Assembly (NCBI GenBank): GCA_917880885.1
Contig: OU862910.1
Location: 55,543,285 to 55,607,284, forward strand
Length of the DNA: 64,000 nucleotides
Source of the DNA: Limnephilus marmoratus
Taxonomy: Eukaryota; Arthropoda; Insecta; Trichoptera; Limnephilidae
Reading direction: 5' to 3'
Part shown: positions 54,398 to 64,000 of the stretch, piece by piece
Layout: the number at the start of each line of letters is the position of its first letter
Numbering within the stretch: the stretch's first letter is position 1
The notes under the pieces: model-generated
What the model was told of the DNA's origin: nothing
What the model saw: the letters and a program-made list of their open reading frames with translations, nothing else
The model's database searches: none
Translations under genes and position numbers: made by a program

Positions 54398-57336
54398 TTA
54401 TGATATCTTAAACTTCCATGACAAGTTCTTCATTTTCCTCGACTTCAACGATCCGCCACAGCTCCCGCACATTTCTGTGCAATCAAGTGATGCTTTAAAG
54501 CAGCTACAATTATTTTTGCAAGCCTTTTTGCAGTTGCAGGAAACTAAGTTTATAACTTATTCAGCTGCCGGTGGTTTTTTTGAGTGCACTGGGTACAGCA
54601 TGTTGTCAGTTAAAATCCATCTCCAGTCCGTAGCGGTGATTTCCTTATCTCCGATCCATTTTTGAAGCAGCACCAGATGTTGGAGGGAGGGATGCCATAT
54701 TAAATTTGGATTTTAATGACATTTTTGCAACAGCTTTAAGGTACATTGAATATCTACTGTCATTCAGACATGCAGACCTTGTGCATCCATATAGTTTCAA
54801 GACAAAAGCCTCTCCTACCTCTTTGAGAATATTTTTGTCTGCCTGTTTTTCATAAAACTGTAAAACTTTTGTGCGGAGATCATTTGATGAACTTAGCAAT
54901 TTGTACGCGTTAATTTTGCCTTTGCCAAATAAATAAGACGTGGTATCACATCCTGTGATAGCATGCAAAAATAATATCACATCCTTCATATCACCAATCT
55001 CTTCACGAATCTTGCTGATGTCATACGTTGATGGTGTGCCAGAGGGTTTGTGAAAGAATAGTCGCACATTTTGACACTGTGGTAGCCCTAACAATAGAAC
55101 AAAAAGATCAGTATCTTGTCCGACAACAACTACAGGCCTCCCACTTTGAATCTGGGAAACATCTATTGCTCTTCCGACCACTTCAGTATGTGCATCTTCC
55201 TCCGCCACAATGGTTGGAATGTTTGCTTCATTAAGCTTTTGAGAGAGCTGTTCAATAAGCTGGCTTTTGTTTTTTGGATTTGCCAAAAATTCATTTTGCT
55301 TCACAGAGCACTCCATATTAACGTTGAATTTCATTTCTAGAGATGTTTTTTTACTTCTCCGCATATGTTCGACCCCATTTGTGGTGGGATAGTCAGGATA
55401 CCCATCGAACACAACATGACTATCTTTCTTATACCGTTTCATTACAGTGTCAACATACTTCTCTATGATGCTGCTATATGTTACTTTGTCAGGCCAAATA
55501 ACACAAAAGATACCCTCCATCTACTACATATATTTTTGGGGGCAAATTCTCAAAAAATTCGTTGCTAACTGTCCATTTTTCAAATATTTTCATAAGACTT
55601 GATTTAGTTCCCTTTCTTATCATTTTATTGTTTTCAAATAAAGACAAAGGGTATGGGCTGAGTTCATAGTTGAAGTATTGTTTGAGATTATTTGTTCCTT
55701 GAGACATACAAATAACCCTATTAAACAGCTGATCAGGATTAATTGGCACTTTTTCAGATCTCACATTTGTGCCACTTACTACGGAGCCTATAGTTTTAAC
55801 TTTATTTTTTCTTTTCAATTTAACATCTGCAAAATTATTTCCTTCGATGTCTTTCAAGCAGTTCATTCCTACATCATACGCTTCATCGCAGTTTACACCC
55901 GAACTTATCACTACTAGACCAGAGGATAAAGACATTAAATCTTTGCTCTGTCGGAAAGGATTATGAATACGCAGCCATCCGAGAAATTTACTAATATCTT
56001 GCAAGTCCCTTTCTCTTCTACTGCATCTTAGTTCAGTGTGCTGTTTGTTAAACTGAGTCAAGCAGCCAGAGAACTTCTCGAAAGCCTCACAAATTTGTAG
56101 GGATCCAGGAGCACAAGCAATGAATTTGGTTAGCGTCCTCTCGCTTAATCCTCGTCCATGAGTAAGCCCACCTATGGATTTTGATGATCACATTAATGTC
56201 TGCTCTATGGTCATGTCCGTCCAGATACCGGTAAAAAATCCATCTGTACGCCGAACTGTAAAGAAACGTTTATTGACGAACCTTTCGAAGTCTTCATTTG
56301 ACATTTTCGTTTGTACACTCAACATTTGTTGTAAGTATATTTGTGCGGATTTAGCGTAGAACAAATGTCCAGCAGCATGGAAATACAGTATCATTTGCTT
56401 GACTGTATTAATGTGCAAATTCCAATCGCCGATTCTCTCTGCCAGAATAAAGTCTAGAACCAAATTCACCAATTTAAACTCTCGTAGCCACGGTTTTGAA
56501 GTTCTACTAGTTTTAACCAAATCTTCATACACTTCTTCTAGTCTTTTCATTATTTCATTTGTTTTACAATCTCTCATGGCGTCTTCAACAGTTGTTTGTT
56601 TGTTTATTGTTTGGTTATTAATATCCTTAAAGTCGTTTGTAATCATTTCTTTAAGAGATGAACAATGAACATTCCTCGAATAGCAGTAATATCAAAGCTG
56701 CCTGGGTCATCATGTGAGCTCTATAAGACCTTGCGTAAGCATGTCCTGACATAAGGTGAGGAATCGTTGATTTTCCATAAACAGAGTTACATATTTCTTC
56801 GATTCCGCTACCTTCCATAAACTTTCCTAAGCAACCAAGGAAACTCATTAGAAGATGGAATCCGCCTAGTCTGACGATTACTCCAGATATTTCACTTTCT
56901 ATAGAAGAACTTGCAACAATGTCTACTGCTTTCAGGAAAAGTGGTTGGTCAAATGTCACAATACACGGCTGGCCAGCTAACTTGCTTTCTTTAGAAGCGT
57001 AACTAAGGGCAGAGTAAATAGCAGTCGGATTTTCTGGATCTATGCTTATAAAAGGCAAAGCCTGTACATAAGATGGTTCAAAGTTTTGTCTATCATCGTA
57101 ACAGTTTCGCATGTATCCAGACCATCCAGGTAGTGAAATTGGCACAAAAGCAAAACTACATAACCAAAGCATGTTACGAGCTGAGACTAAGCATTGAGTG
57201 GGCATATTTTCAGAAATGTTTTCTATTGTTAAGGACTTTAAGCCACTTTTCTCCATTTTAGTATACATTAAAACTGGGACATTGAATTTACCTTCAAAGT
57301 CGCATGTCTTGACACGTGGAACTCGGACATCACTCT
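54398..57336 (-). pseudogene. FEN1/XPG-like nuclease plus CXC-domain protein of the transposon, broken
   Basis: One ~950-residue product in pieces. From 57336: KFNVPVLMYTKMEKSG, ARNMLWLCSFAF, LGGFHLLMSFLG, SGHAYARSYRAH; shift near 56670; AERIGDWNLHINTV, YAKSAQIYLQQM, TVRRTDGFF; stop near 56187; LTHGRGLSERTLTKFIACA, FNYELSPYPLSLF, VVDGGYLL; shift near 55500; HVVFDGYPD, EEDAHTE, VVVGQDTDLFVLLLG, ITGCDTTSYLFGKGK, SLPPTSGAAS; shift near 54650; TATDWRWILTDNMLY; stop; SCNCKKACKNNCSCFKASLD. The acidic series (VDGG, FDG, EED..TE, GQDTD, GCD) follows FEN1/XPG PIN-like nucleases. The end resembles tesmin/TSO1 CXC zinc regions. Confidence 0.82.
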
Positions 57337-57344
57337 ACACAGGT

Positions 57345-57674
57345 GTTTTTGGAGTCACAGGATTACAGTAGATCCGAGGAACTGGCTATTTTAGGAGCCA
57401 GTTCCTGTTGGATTTACAAAATGGTCACAAACACTCAAACCGGGCGAAGCCGAACTAAAAGCCGCCCGCAGGGCCTAGCAGCAAAGTGAATAACTATTAT
57501 TTCACGTTCACGATTTCCACTAGTACTACAAAGGGCACAGGACAGGCTAGGATAAGTCGGGATGTGAGGGAACAAGTTCCGACATCAGTGTCGCGGAGCG
57601 ACGCAGGGATAGTGCGCACCAAGCATTCACGTTTGATATCTGGCGTTTACTAGTACATAAAGTACACATTAAAA
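57345..57674. repeat. Transposon interior with dispersed repeat
   Basis: 57365-57460 matches 33430-33530 (AACTGGCT, AGCCAGTTCCTG, TTGGATTTACAAAATG, GGGCGAAGCCGAAC). It interrupts or borders the 5' side of the nuclease gene; upstream coding was not found. Confidence 0.65.
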
Positions 57675-58116
57675 TATATCATTTTAAAGGTAATAATAGG
57701 GACTACAACTTTTGTGGAAAATATTTTTTCATAAAATGTCGGCGTAAAAAGTTATGTGACAAAAAGTAAAATTACTTGCCAAAAAATATGCAAATTTTTA
57801 CCTTATCATACGAATTACAAACAAACGGTAAAAGTTACGACGAAAGTTAACTGGACATTAATTATAGACAATGTTACAGCAAAGAGAATAAAAAAAATTC
57901 AATCCGATATGTTGTTTAGTAATCGAGATAGAAGCGATTTACGAAACCCTTACACTTTTCATGTTTGGGGGGGCACAGGGCGGGAAGCAAGAGGGGTAGG
58001 GGCGGGGACTTTTTGCTAAACACTTGTCTAAATGGTAGTAGTCGATGGGGAAAAAATTAGCTTTATACTATTTAGTTCCTTCAACTGGTGTTCTACGACA
58101 CAGGCTGACTGGACTA
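57675..58116. repeat. Right terminal inverted repeat of the 4.47-kb transposon
   Basis: Inverted partner of 53646-54078. It has a ~10-base extra segment near the outer end (around 58081-58095) compared with the left repeat. Confidence 0.93.
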
Positions 58117-58230
58117 TTATTTATGTGCGGGGGGTATCGCATTGCAAAATCCAATTTGCACGAAGACATTCAATTTATTGCCCCTAAAATGTACAATTCA
58201 CTACTTTTACCCTTTGTAGATGCCATGTTG

Positions 58231-58638
58231 ACGGCCGGCTTAGTCCAGCGGGTCTTGACTAGCACTCCGAAGGTCGCGCGATCGAATCCCGGCATGGGGA
58301 ATAAATTTTATTTGATTAATTTGTGTTATTTCACAATTTATTCATTTAAAATAATATATAGTATATTTGCAGCTCGTTCCAGATTGGAAGATACTCTAAG
58401 TATCGCCCTGGTGTAAAGACCACCTTTCAGAATTGAAACGTTGCTTGAAATGGCTTTAGCCGTGTTTGGTGACCAGATCTGAATAGCCAGGTACTTCCCC
58501 ACCTTCCTCTTCCCTATCTCCTTCCTTTCCCCACTATCTTCAGTCTTACAACATACCCCAATTGGGGATGCCATAGTCCCACTGGCTCCAGACGGGAGCA
58601 GTTGGGACTCTTGTGAGGTATTCATGTAAAAAAAAAAA
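58231..58638 (+). mobile_element. SINE A, full-length-like, + orientation
   Basis: tRNA-like head (CTTAGTCCAGCGGGTC near 58238 as A box, ATCGAATCCC at 58281-58290 as B box), body CCTGGTGTAAAGACCACC, GTGACCAGATCTGAATAGCC, CCAATTGGGGATGCCATAG, then poly(A) 58627-58638. It lies just outside the large transposon. Confidence 0.85.
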
Positions 58639-59231
58639 GAATCAAAACATTAATTATTATTAAAAAATATGTTTCGAATCTTGGCTAAAATAACCTAAAT
58701 TGATATATTTTCTTATAATTCAACAGTCATCTGTGGTATTTACAAGTGTACTGTTGCGCAACACCATACTTAACCTTTTCCACTCCGTAGGCCAGACATT
58801 CTGGCCCAAACGATTTTGGTAGGCAGCTCCGTCGGCCAGATGTTCTGGCCCGGCGCAGGTATAAGTTTAATCGCCAATTTCTATCTTCCTAAGGACATTC
58901 TACTAACTTTTATTTCCGATAATTACAAAGAATTGTCGCAACATATTGGATAAACCAACATTTCTTCATTTAAATTTACCGTTAATTAGATATATTCAAG
59001 TAAAAATAGATGCATCATTTTAACACACGAAATATTTGTTTTCTTCCAATATTTTCGGAACAGTCGGTCGTTATCCTGCGTTTATGACGGTTCTCCGCAG
59101 TTACTCCCACTTTTTGTGACCATCTTTTTTCGTTTTGTAGAACTATTGATGTTGTTATTAGTAATTGAAAGTAAAAGACTTACTAATTTATGTTTTCTAG
59201 AAATATAGTTATTTAACCGTCATAGAACATA

Positions 59232-59660
59232 ATGATAGTTTTACTTCGAAGTGACGGTGAAGAAGTCGGTAACGATCCAAGTGATAGAGATAGTGGAAGT
59301 TACATTATCCCACCCGAAAGAAGGAGATTTGCTTATTTCAGTGAAGATAGTGATATAGAAAATATTATGATTCCGCAACAACCTTCAACATCCATCCATC
59401 CCACACCGTCAAGTTTTTCTGATTCAGCAAAAAAAAATGGAATTTAATGTCTACTAATACACCGAATACACCGCAACAACAATTTTTTTTAATTGGAAAT
59501 ACCAACGAGCCATTTTCAATTTGTGGATAGGCTAATTATTCAGCTGTTGGAAATTATAGAGAAGGTGTAAAAACAAGAAAAGGAAGACATTCGGTAGATC
59601 CAGAACAGCGGTTAAATAATGTCAATCTGCATGTCATAACGCCTAATATATACAGAAAAA
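59232..59660 (+). pseudogene. piggyBac-like transposase N-terminal remnant
   Basis: A short frame reads MIVLLRSDGEEVGNDPSDRD, then PPERRRFAYFSEDSDIENIM, an acidic, low-complexity start such as piggyBac proteins have. Further frames (SAVGNYREGVKTRKGRHS) are broken. Assignment rests mainly on the element ends and the C-terminal piece. Confidence 0.45.
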
Positions 59661-59684
59661 GTATTACGGACTGCATCGCTTTCA

Positions 59685-60012
59685 ATTTGGGAGGCGGGAA
59701 TAGGTACCGCCGCCCAGGTAATCATTTATTGAACAACCAACGCCTCTGCCACAGGTCACCAAAGGGGTTCGCAACGTTTGGTGACTTAGCAGAGGTATCC
59801 GGGTTCATGTTTTTTCTAAGACTCTGTGGCAGATGCGTTTGCCCATCAGCTGCGTGGCGGGCCGAATCGGGAAAGACTGCTTGAGGGAGATCTTTTGATC
59901 TCTCCAGCCGGACTCTATCGAACCATTGCCTTACAGTGCAATGAGAGGGATGGATTCACGCATCGCCTCTCCTGGATACACTAACCGCCAGATTCCTACT
60001 TTAAAAAAAAAA
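59685..60012 (+). mobile_element. Family B unit without the 3' stem-loop
   Basis: TTTGGGAGGCGGGAATAGGT to TTCCTAC, then an early poly(A) run, so this copy lacks the nested stem-loop. It contains GCGTTTGCCCATCAGCTGCG and GGGCCGAATCGGGAAAGACT. Confidence 0.75.
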
Positions 60013-60013
60013 C

Positions 60014-60163
60014 GTTAGTGGTTCTGATTATGATACGAGTAGAGAAGGAGAGCAAATAAAACGAACAATATAACACTGTAAAAGTTGGGGAAACAAACTT
60101 GCACCTCATGTGGGAGAATGCTTCGAAAAATATCACGCCCTAAAAAACTATAAGTGGTGGTGA
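60014..60163 (+). pseudogene. piggyBac-like transposase C-terminal remnant
   Basis: After an in-frame stop: CKSWGNKLAPHVGECFEKYH then ALKNYKWW and a stop. The CFEKYHxLKNY ending is typical for the cysteine-rich C-terminus of piggyBac transposases. Confidence 0.6.
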
Positions 60164-60800
60164 CTTAGTAAAATAAAGTAAGATATTTATAATAACATTG
60201 GACCGAATCGTTGGTTTTTATAATGAAATGTGACAGTGTTATATTATTATTATTATTATGTAAATACAATACTCTAACTTGTAAACACCGTGTAGAATAT
60301 TTGCCAAACTTATTATCTATTTTATGTGTTGTGGGCTGATCTATCTTTTGTTCCCTGAAAAAGGGTCTAAACCTAAAATAACGTAACCAATGCAAAATAA
60401 GAAACCATCCACTACCCATAAAACCTAAGCCAATCTGGTCCAGGTAGACACTAGTTAGCCGCTGTTTGGTACAGGACAATCAGAAAAGAACTTCTCCAAG
60501 TATTTGCATTGGATTGTCTGTATATTTTACCCGTATTATACAAATTATTGCTATGCAATAAAAGATATTATGCCAATAAAACATATTGAAATCGAATGTA
60601 TTATCTTTTAGTTACTTAATGTGTGATTTAACAAGTATTTTATGCAAAATATACTAAACAACTAATGGTCACACGAATTATCCGATAGGGTGCCGCAAAA
60701 GTTATGAACGGAAATTTTCAATATAAACACAAAATATAACATACATTTTTGGCCGGAGTAGCTAAACGGTTTTGAGAAAAAATGGTCAGAGTGGAAAAGG

Positions 60801-61117
60801 TTTTATGGCCATTATTTTTATTTTATTTTTTAATATTGCAATAATAACACTTGTTTTTTTATTTTTATAATTTCATTTCTTATCATTTATCCTCTAAAAA
60901 GAAAATGGATGTCTTAATTACGTTTTTAATTCTTAAATCATAGAAATTTTAATATATTACCTTACCCATGCACAGGATTTGCCTTAATGGGATTTTTTTG
61001 CTTATTTTATGTTACTATGTTTTTTATTTTTATAATAACTGTTCCATGTATTGCGTTCATCAAAAACTTTCAATTAAAAACATGTATATAAGGATAACAA
61101 AATGTATGTGTTTCCAG
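60801..61117. other. End of the long first intron
   Basis: AT-rich, ends in the acceptor TTTCCAG at 61117. Nothing else recognised. Confidence 0.5.
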
Positions 61118-61236
61118 GAGTCGTGATGGAGAACGCAGTCCAAGCAAGGAGCCCGGCGTGCGGGGTTGGGTGTCCAGTCAGAACCTCAATCAGGACTCGC
61201 ATGCTAAAACAGATAAGACTGAACCTTTTAACACAG
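61118..61236 (+). CDS. Unrecognised gene, second coding exon (probable)
   Basis: 119 bases between acceptor TTTCCAG and donor GTAAAG. The frame that joins to the 17546-17733 exon (two bases plus one) is open: SRDGERSPSKEPGVRGWVSS then QNLNQDSHAKTDKTEPFNT. It is serine- and charge-rich, likely disordered, and extends the SSPSLASWNSASSR stretch of exon 1 naturally. G+C content and coding texture stand out from the intron. It ends with one base of a codon, fitting the next exon. Function unknown. Confidence 0.65.
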
Positions 61237-62157
61237 GTAAAGCAATACCAAACATCCAATCTCGCAACTTGCAACCTTCATATTTTACTGTATCCATATT
61301 ATTACAACATTAATCTTCATCCGACCAAATAGCTAATTGTTTACAAATATCTCAAGCAAAAATATGTTGTAACCAAAAACCACCACATATTTTGAAGTAA
61401 GCCCAAGATTTCCAGTTTTTAAGATTCAAACCAGTGGCATAGACATACCAATCACATTGTGGAGGGGTTTTCCCATGAGGGGGAACAGTTTTTAGAAAGT
61501 TTTTTGAGACTTGTGCTCACTGCAACTTATTTACATCAAATTGCTAAAAGAGATAGGTAGAGTACTATTATTGTATTTACCAGGAATGTAATCTACGATT
61601 ACTACTTTATTTTTTCTGAGGCTGATGGGTGGATGAAAACCCCCCTTCATTTATACCCACAGTTCAAACTCAATGGTTCTGAATGATTTAAATACTATAT
61701 TACTTATTAGTTTACCAGACATCTGTCGTGCATACTGAATATATTGTTAAACTGGTTTGAAACATTGGCTAACTAAAATTACATTTAGCTTGAGCTCCGA
61801 GAATCTTATATCATCTCTGGTTTGAAACAGATTTCAAAAGAAATGACCTTGATGTAAGGAATATTTTGCTTGAGATAAGGTTAGGTAAAATTGCACAACT
61901 TTTTAGTCACTTTGATGTTGTAACTTTGATGTTGTATTAATCTTTTTGAGTAGGTGTATGTATTGTTTATCGTACTGTGTAGTTGTTAGTTATTAATTCT
62001 ATGCTACTAATTATGGTTCATATTTGAACAATACAAGTTTAAGATAATATGTACAATAATTTTGAAGGTATGTACATAAATTTAAATTATATTACAACAC
62101 TCAATCCACCAAACTCCAAAAACTCCACCACAAAACATTGCCACAATTGTTACTCAG
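61237..62157. other. Second intron of the unrecognised gene
   Basis: AT-rich, no recognised repeats; ends in TTACTCAG at 62157. Confidence 0.5.
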
Positions 62158-62331
62158 GTAGAGTTTGTTTGAAAGCAGGGTTTGCACGAACAAGTTCGTC
62201 TTGGACGTCGACTCCTGACCTCGGTGGCATCAGTGATGACACAAAGGCGGTGACCTTCAGCTTGACTCTACCAAAAAAACGACCCACGCCAGTCGACACC
62301 GGACAGCACACAGTCCATGCCACCCTCACCG
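62158..62331 (+). CDS. Unrecognised gene, third coding exon (probable)
   Basis: 174 bases, acceptor ACTCAG, donor GTAATT, starting with two bases of the split codon and ending with one. It reads RVCLKAGFARTSSSWTSTPD, GGISDDTKAVTFSLTLPKKR and DTGQHTVHATLTG. Polar and serine/threonine-rich; no domain recognised. The phase agreement across all three exons is the main support. The following exon must lie beyond this stretch or outside the window. Confidence 0.65.
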
Positions 62332-62339
62332 GTAATTTT

Positions 62340-63655
62340 ACTTTAAGAAAGCAAATGCCCTTGAGTTCCTCTCTCTCCCTTCAGATAACCTGACGGTGTA
62401 GGTCATGAAAACAATCCAAAGTCCAAATGCTTTTGTGCCAAGTTATAAATATTTGAATATACCTCCCGTTTTTTGTTTTTGTCTATTTAAGGAAACCAAT
62501 TTTGACAATGTACATATTCAGAGCAGTATTGGAATGGTAATACATGTATTACTTGCGTATTATTAATGGCATGAAATCATGAAAACTTCCGGTACATTCT
62601 TTGTATGTATGATGATTTGCATCTATTCTAATTTTTATCAACGTGGGATGAATTGAAAGAGTTTGCGGCATGCAAAATAATAATTGAAATACAGTAAGTA
62701 TAATGTGATGGAACATTGTTTGTGCATGCTTAGTATGTTGGCAACTGTAACAACTCTTTGTTTTCCGTTTCCTATAAAAGTAACAAAGAGAGTTTTGATA
62801 TTTATTGATCAGAAACCTAGAAACCTTTCATGTTTGATAATAATATTCCTAGGGTCACGGTTAATGGAGCATCATCGAACCGCCATTCTAATACAGTCAT
62901 GATGTTCATATCCTGACAAAGTTAACAAAAACATTATTCAATCCACACAATGCATGGAACAATTTACATTATCCTATCAAACTTTGAACACCATCCTGTA
63001 CATAAATACCTACTATGATTTATTTTTATCTACCTATTAATTTATTACTCTTGCTGCTCGAACTGCTCCACATGTTAGATGTGCTATTCTGGTTACTTCA
63101 AAACCTGTTGTGCGATTAATTTAAAGAACAATATTCTCACTCTTTAAATTCTTTTTATTATTGGCATTCAATAATGACATAATAATTTACCATCTCAAGC
63201 CAAAAAAGGGTGTCACGAAGCTAACTTAGTAATTTCACACATTAACAAGAGATGTCTCTCATCTCACCTGAATTATTTGTTATTGACATTCCGCGAACCA
63301 AAATTATTGAAATTATTTTCTTACAACTCATTGATCGTGGCATAAAATTGTACGTTCGAATTTAAATTTATTTCTCAATTAAGCCATAGGCAACATGCAG
63401 AAGTCATAATATTTAATATTGCTCCAAGTAGGTACCACGAACGGCATCATTAAAGTAAATAATTAGCAGAATATAATTTTAACGATTTTTTAATAATTTC
63501 TTATTAATCTTAAAAATGAGTACAAATATGGGATATACAGTCAATTATATAGGTGCATTCAATGGCTCTCTAAGCAGTTTATATATCTCCATATTAAAAT
63601 TCGGGGATATGATTTTTTTGAAAGACGGTGGGCAATTTCCAAGCGCTCAAGGCTG
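62340..63655. other. Intron or flank, nothing recognised
   Basis: No further exon with matching phase and splice sites was convincing. Confidence 0.45.
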
Positions 63656-63900
63656 AAATCTTAATATATAAAAATGAATGTTTCTTTGTTTGTCCCTTTT
63701 ACGTTCTCCATTTGGACCCATAAGCTTGTTTTCACAATAATTTGACATAGGAGGCATACCTGACTTATTAAACCATTCATCGGATTGCGATGAAACTTTG
63801 GTGATTTGTTGCATGTATGCCCGCGAAAGTAGCTTGGAACCATGGAGGGGTGACCCTGAATACTATTGACACCTGTCGGAAATATCTATAACCTCTAAGA
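63656..63900. repeat. Dispersed TATAAAAATGAATGT-type repeat
   Basis: AATATATAAAAATGAATGTT, TTTGTCCCTTTT, CGGATTGCGATGAAACTTTG and GCCCGCGAAAGTAGC resemble an old, common insect repeat. A similar start sits at about 21855, at the 5' joint of the LINE at 21901. Confidence 0.45.
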
Positions 63901-64000
63901 TCTAAAGTGGAGCCATCTATGTCTTGTAGCTCAAACTATCACATTATGTACATATTCACACTAAAGGTTTGGAACAGTCAATATACATAATTTAAACTAA

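Larger units (their letters stand above)
53646..58116 (-). mobile_element. 4.47-kb DNA transposon with ~435-bp terminal inverted repeats (Academ-like candidate)
   Basis: 53646-54078 and 57675-58116 are near-identical inverted repeats beginning TAGYCCAGTCAGCCTGTGT; TTA is duplicated outside (53643-53645, 58117-58119). Between them is one broken minus-strand gene (next entry) for a FEN1/XPG-like nuclease with a CXC-type cysteine end. I recall XPG-type nuclease domains and 3-4-bp duplications as features of the Academ superfamily; that assignment is untested. A ~95-bp dispersed repeat (57365-57460) lies between the gene's 5' side and the right repeat. Confidence 0.85.
58774..60800 (+). mobile_element. 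piggyBac-like element, internal deletion derivative
   Basis: CCTTTTCCACTC at the left (after TTAA, 58770-58773) faces GAGTGGAAAAGG at the right; the right flank is TTTT/TTTA instead of TTAA. Remains of both ends of a transposase gene lie inside (59232-59660, 60014-60163), with a family B unit inserted between. GGCCAGA-CATTC-TGGCC style subterminal palindromes occur at 58790 and 58843. Confidence 0.68.

Noticed and set aside
57756..58019. Open frame in the right terminal repeat of the large transposon
   Set aside because: It lies fully in the inverted repeat, and the mirrored left copy does not keep it open.
61102..61332. ATG-initiated 76-codon frame across exon 61118-61236
   Set aside because: This frame runs over the splice acceptor and donor; the alternative frame that fits the phase of the neighbouring exons is preferred.

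Overview
The window is AT-rich animal nuclear DNA, most likely from an arthropod and probably an insect. Genes are split by GT-AG introns, there is no bacterial-style gene packing, and most of the sequence is transposon remains (LINEs, SINEs, LTR elements, hAT, piggyBac, Harbinger-like MITEs, a tyrosine-recombinase element). The frequent TAGGTACCTAC-like motif in introns resembles lepidopteran DNA, but I cannot fix the order.

I can support two host genes, both on the + strand. (1) The last four coding exons of mitochondrial HMG-CoA lyase (exons at 3487-3610, 5541-5753, 9103-9291 and 10562-10855), all joined in phase 0, with a poly(A) signal at 10916; the 5' exons lie upstream of the window. 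(2) A gene I do not recognise, with a first coding exon at 17546-17733, a 43.4-kb first intron, and exons at 61118-61236 and 62158-62331. The three exons are linked by splice sites and matching codon phase, and the gene runs off the right edge.

Almost everything from 17.7 to 61.1 kb is therefore intron, filled with layered mobile elements. Main items: truncated LINE reverse transcriptases (21.9-24.2, 28.4-29.6, 39.2-40.6 kb); a solo LTR with target duplication (30308-31211); a hAT element inserted in a foldback element (33724-35129); a Ty3/gypsy integrase remnant with an LTR (35.5-36.9 kb); a Crypton-like tyrosine recombinase (46.3-47.2 kb); a hAT element holding a decayed C2H2 zinc-finger array, nested in a second hAT (47.8-50.7 kb); a 4.47-kb transposon with ~435-bp terminal inverted repeats, coding for a broken FEN1/XPG-like nuclease plus CXC protein (53646-58116); and a piggyBac deletion derivative (58774-60800).

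Three dispersed non-coding families recur through the window. SINE A has a tRNA-like head. Family B is a SINE-like unit sharing its 3' stem-loop with a LINE fragment. Several foldback/MITE families are also present, many with readable target-site duplications (3-bp TTA/TAA/TAT or 8-bp). The cluster at 12.4-15.2 kb is especially dense in inverted repeats and G tracts, and several near-perfect short palindromes stand out. All identifications come from reading the sequence and remembered family motifs; no search was run.
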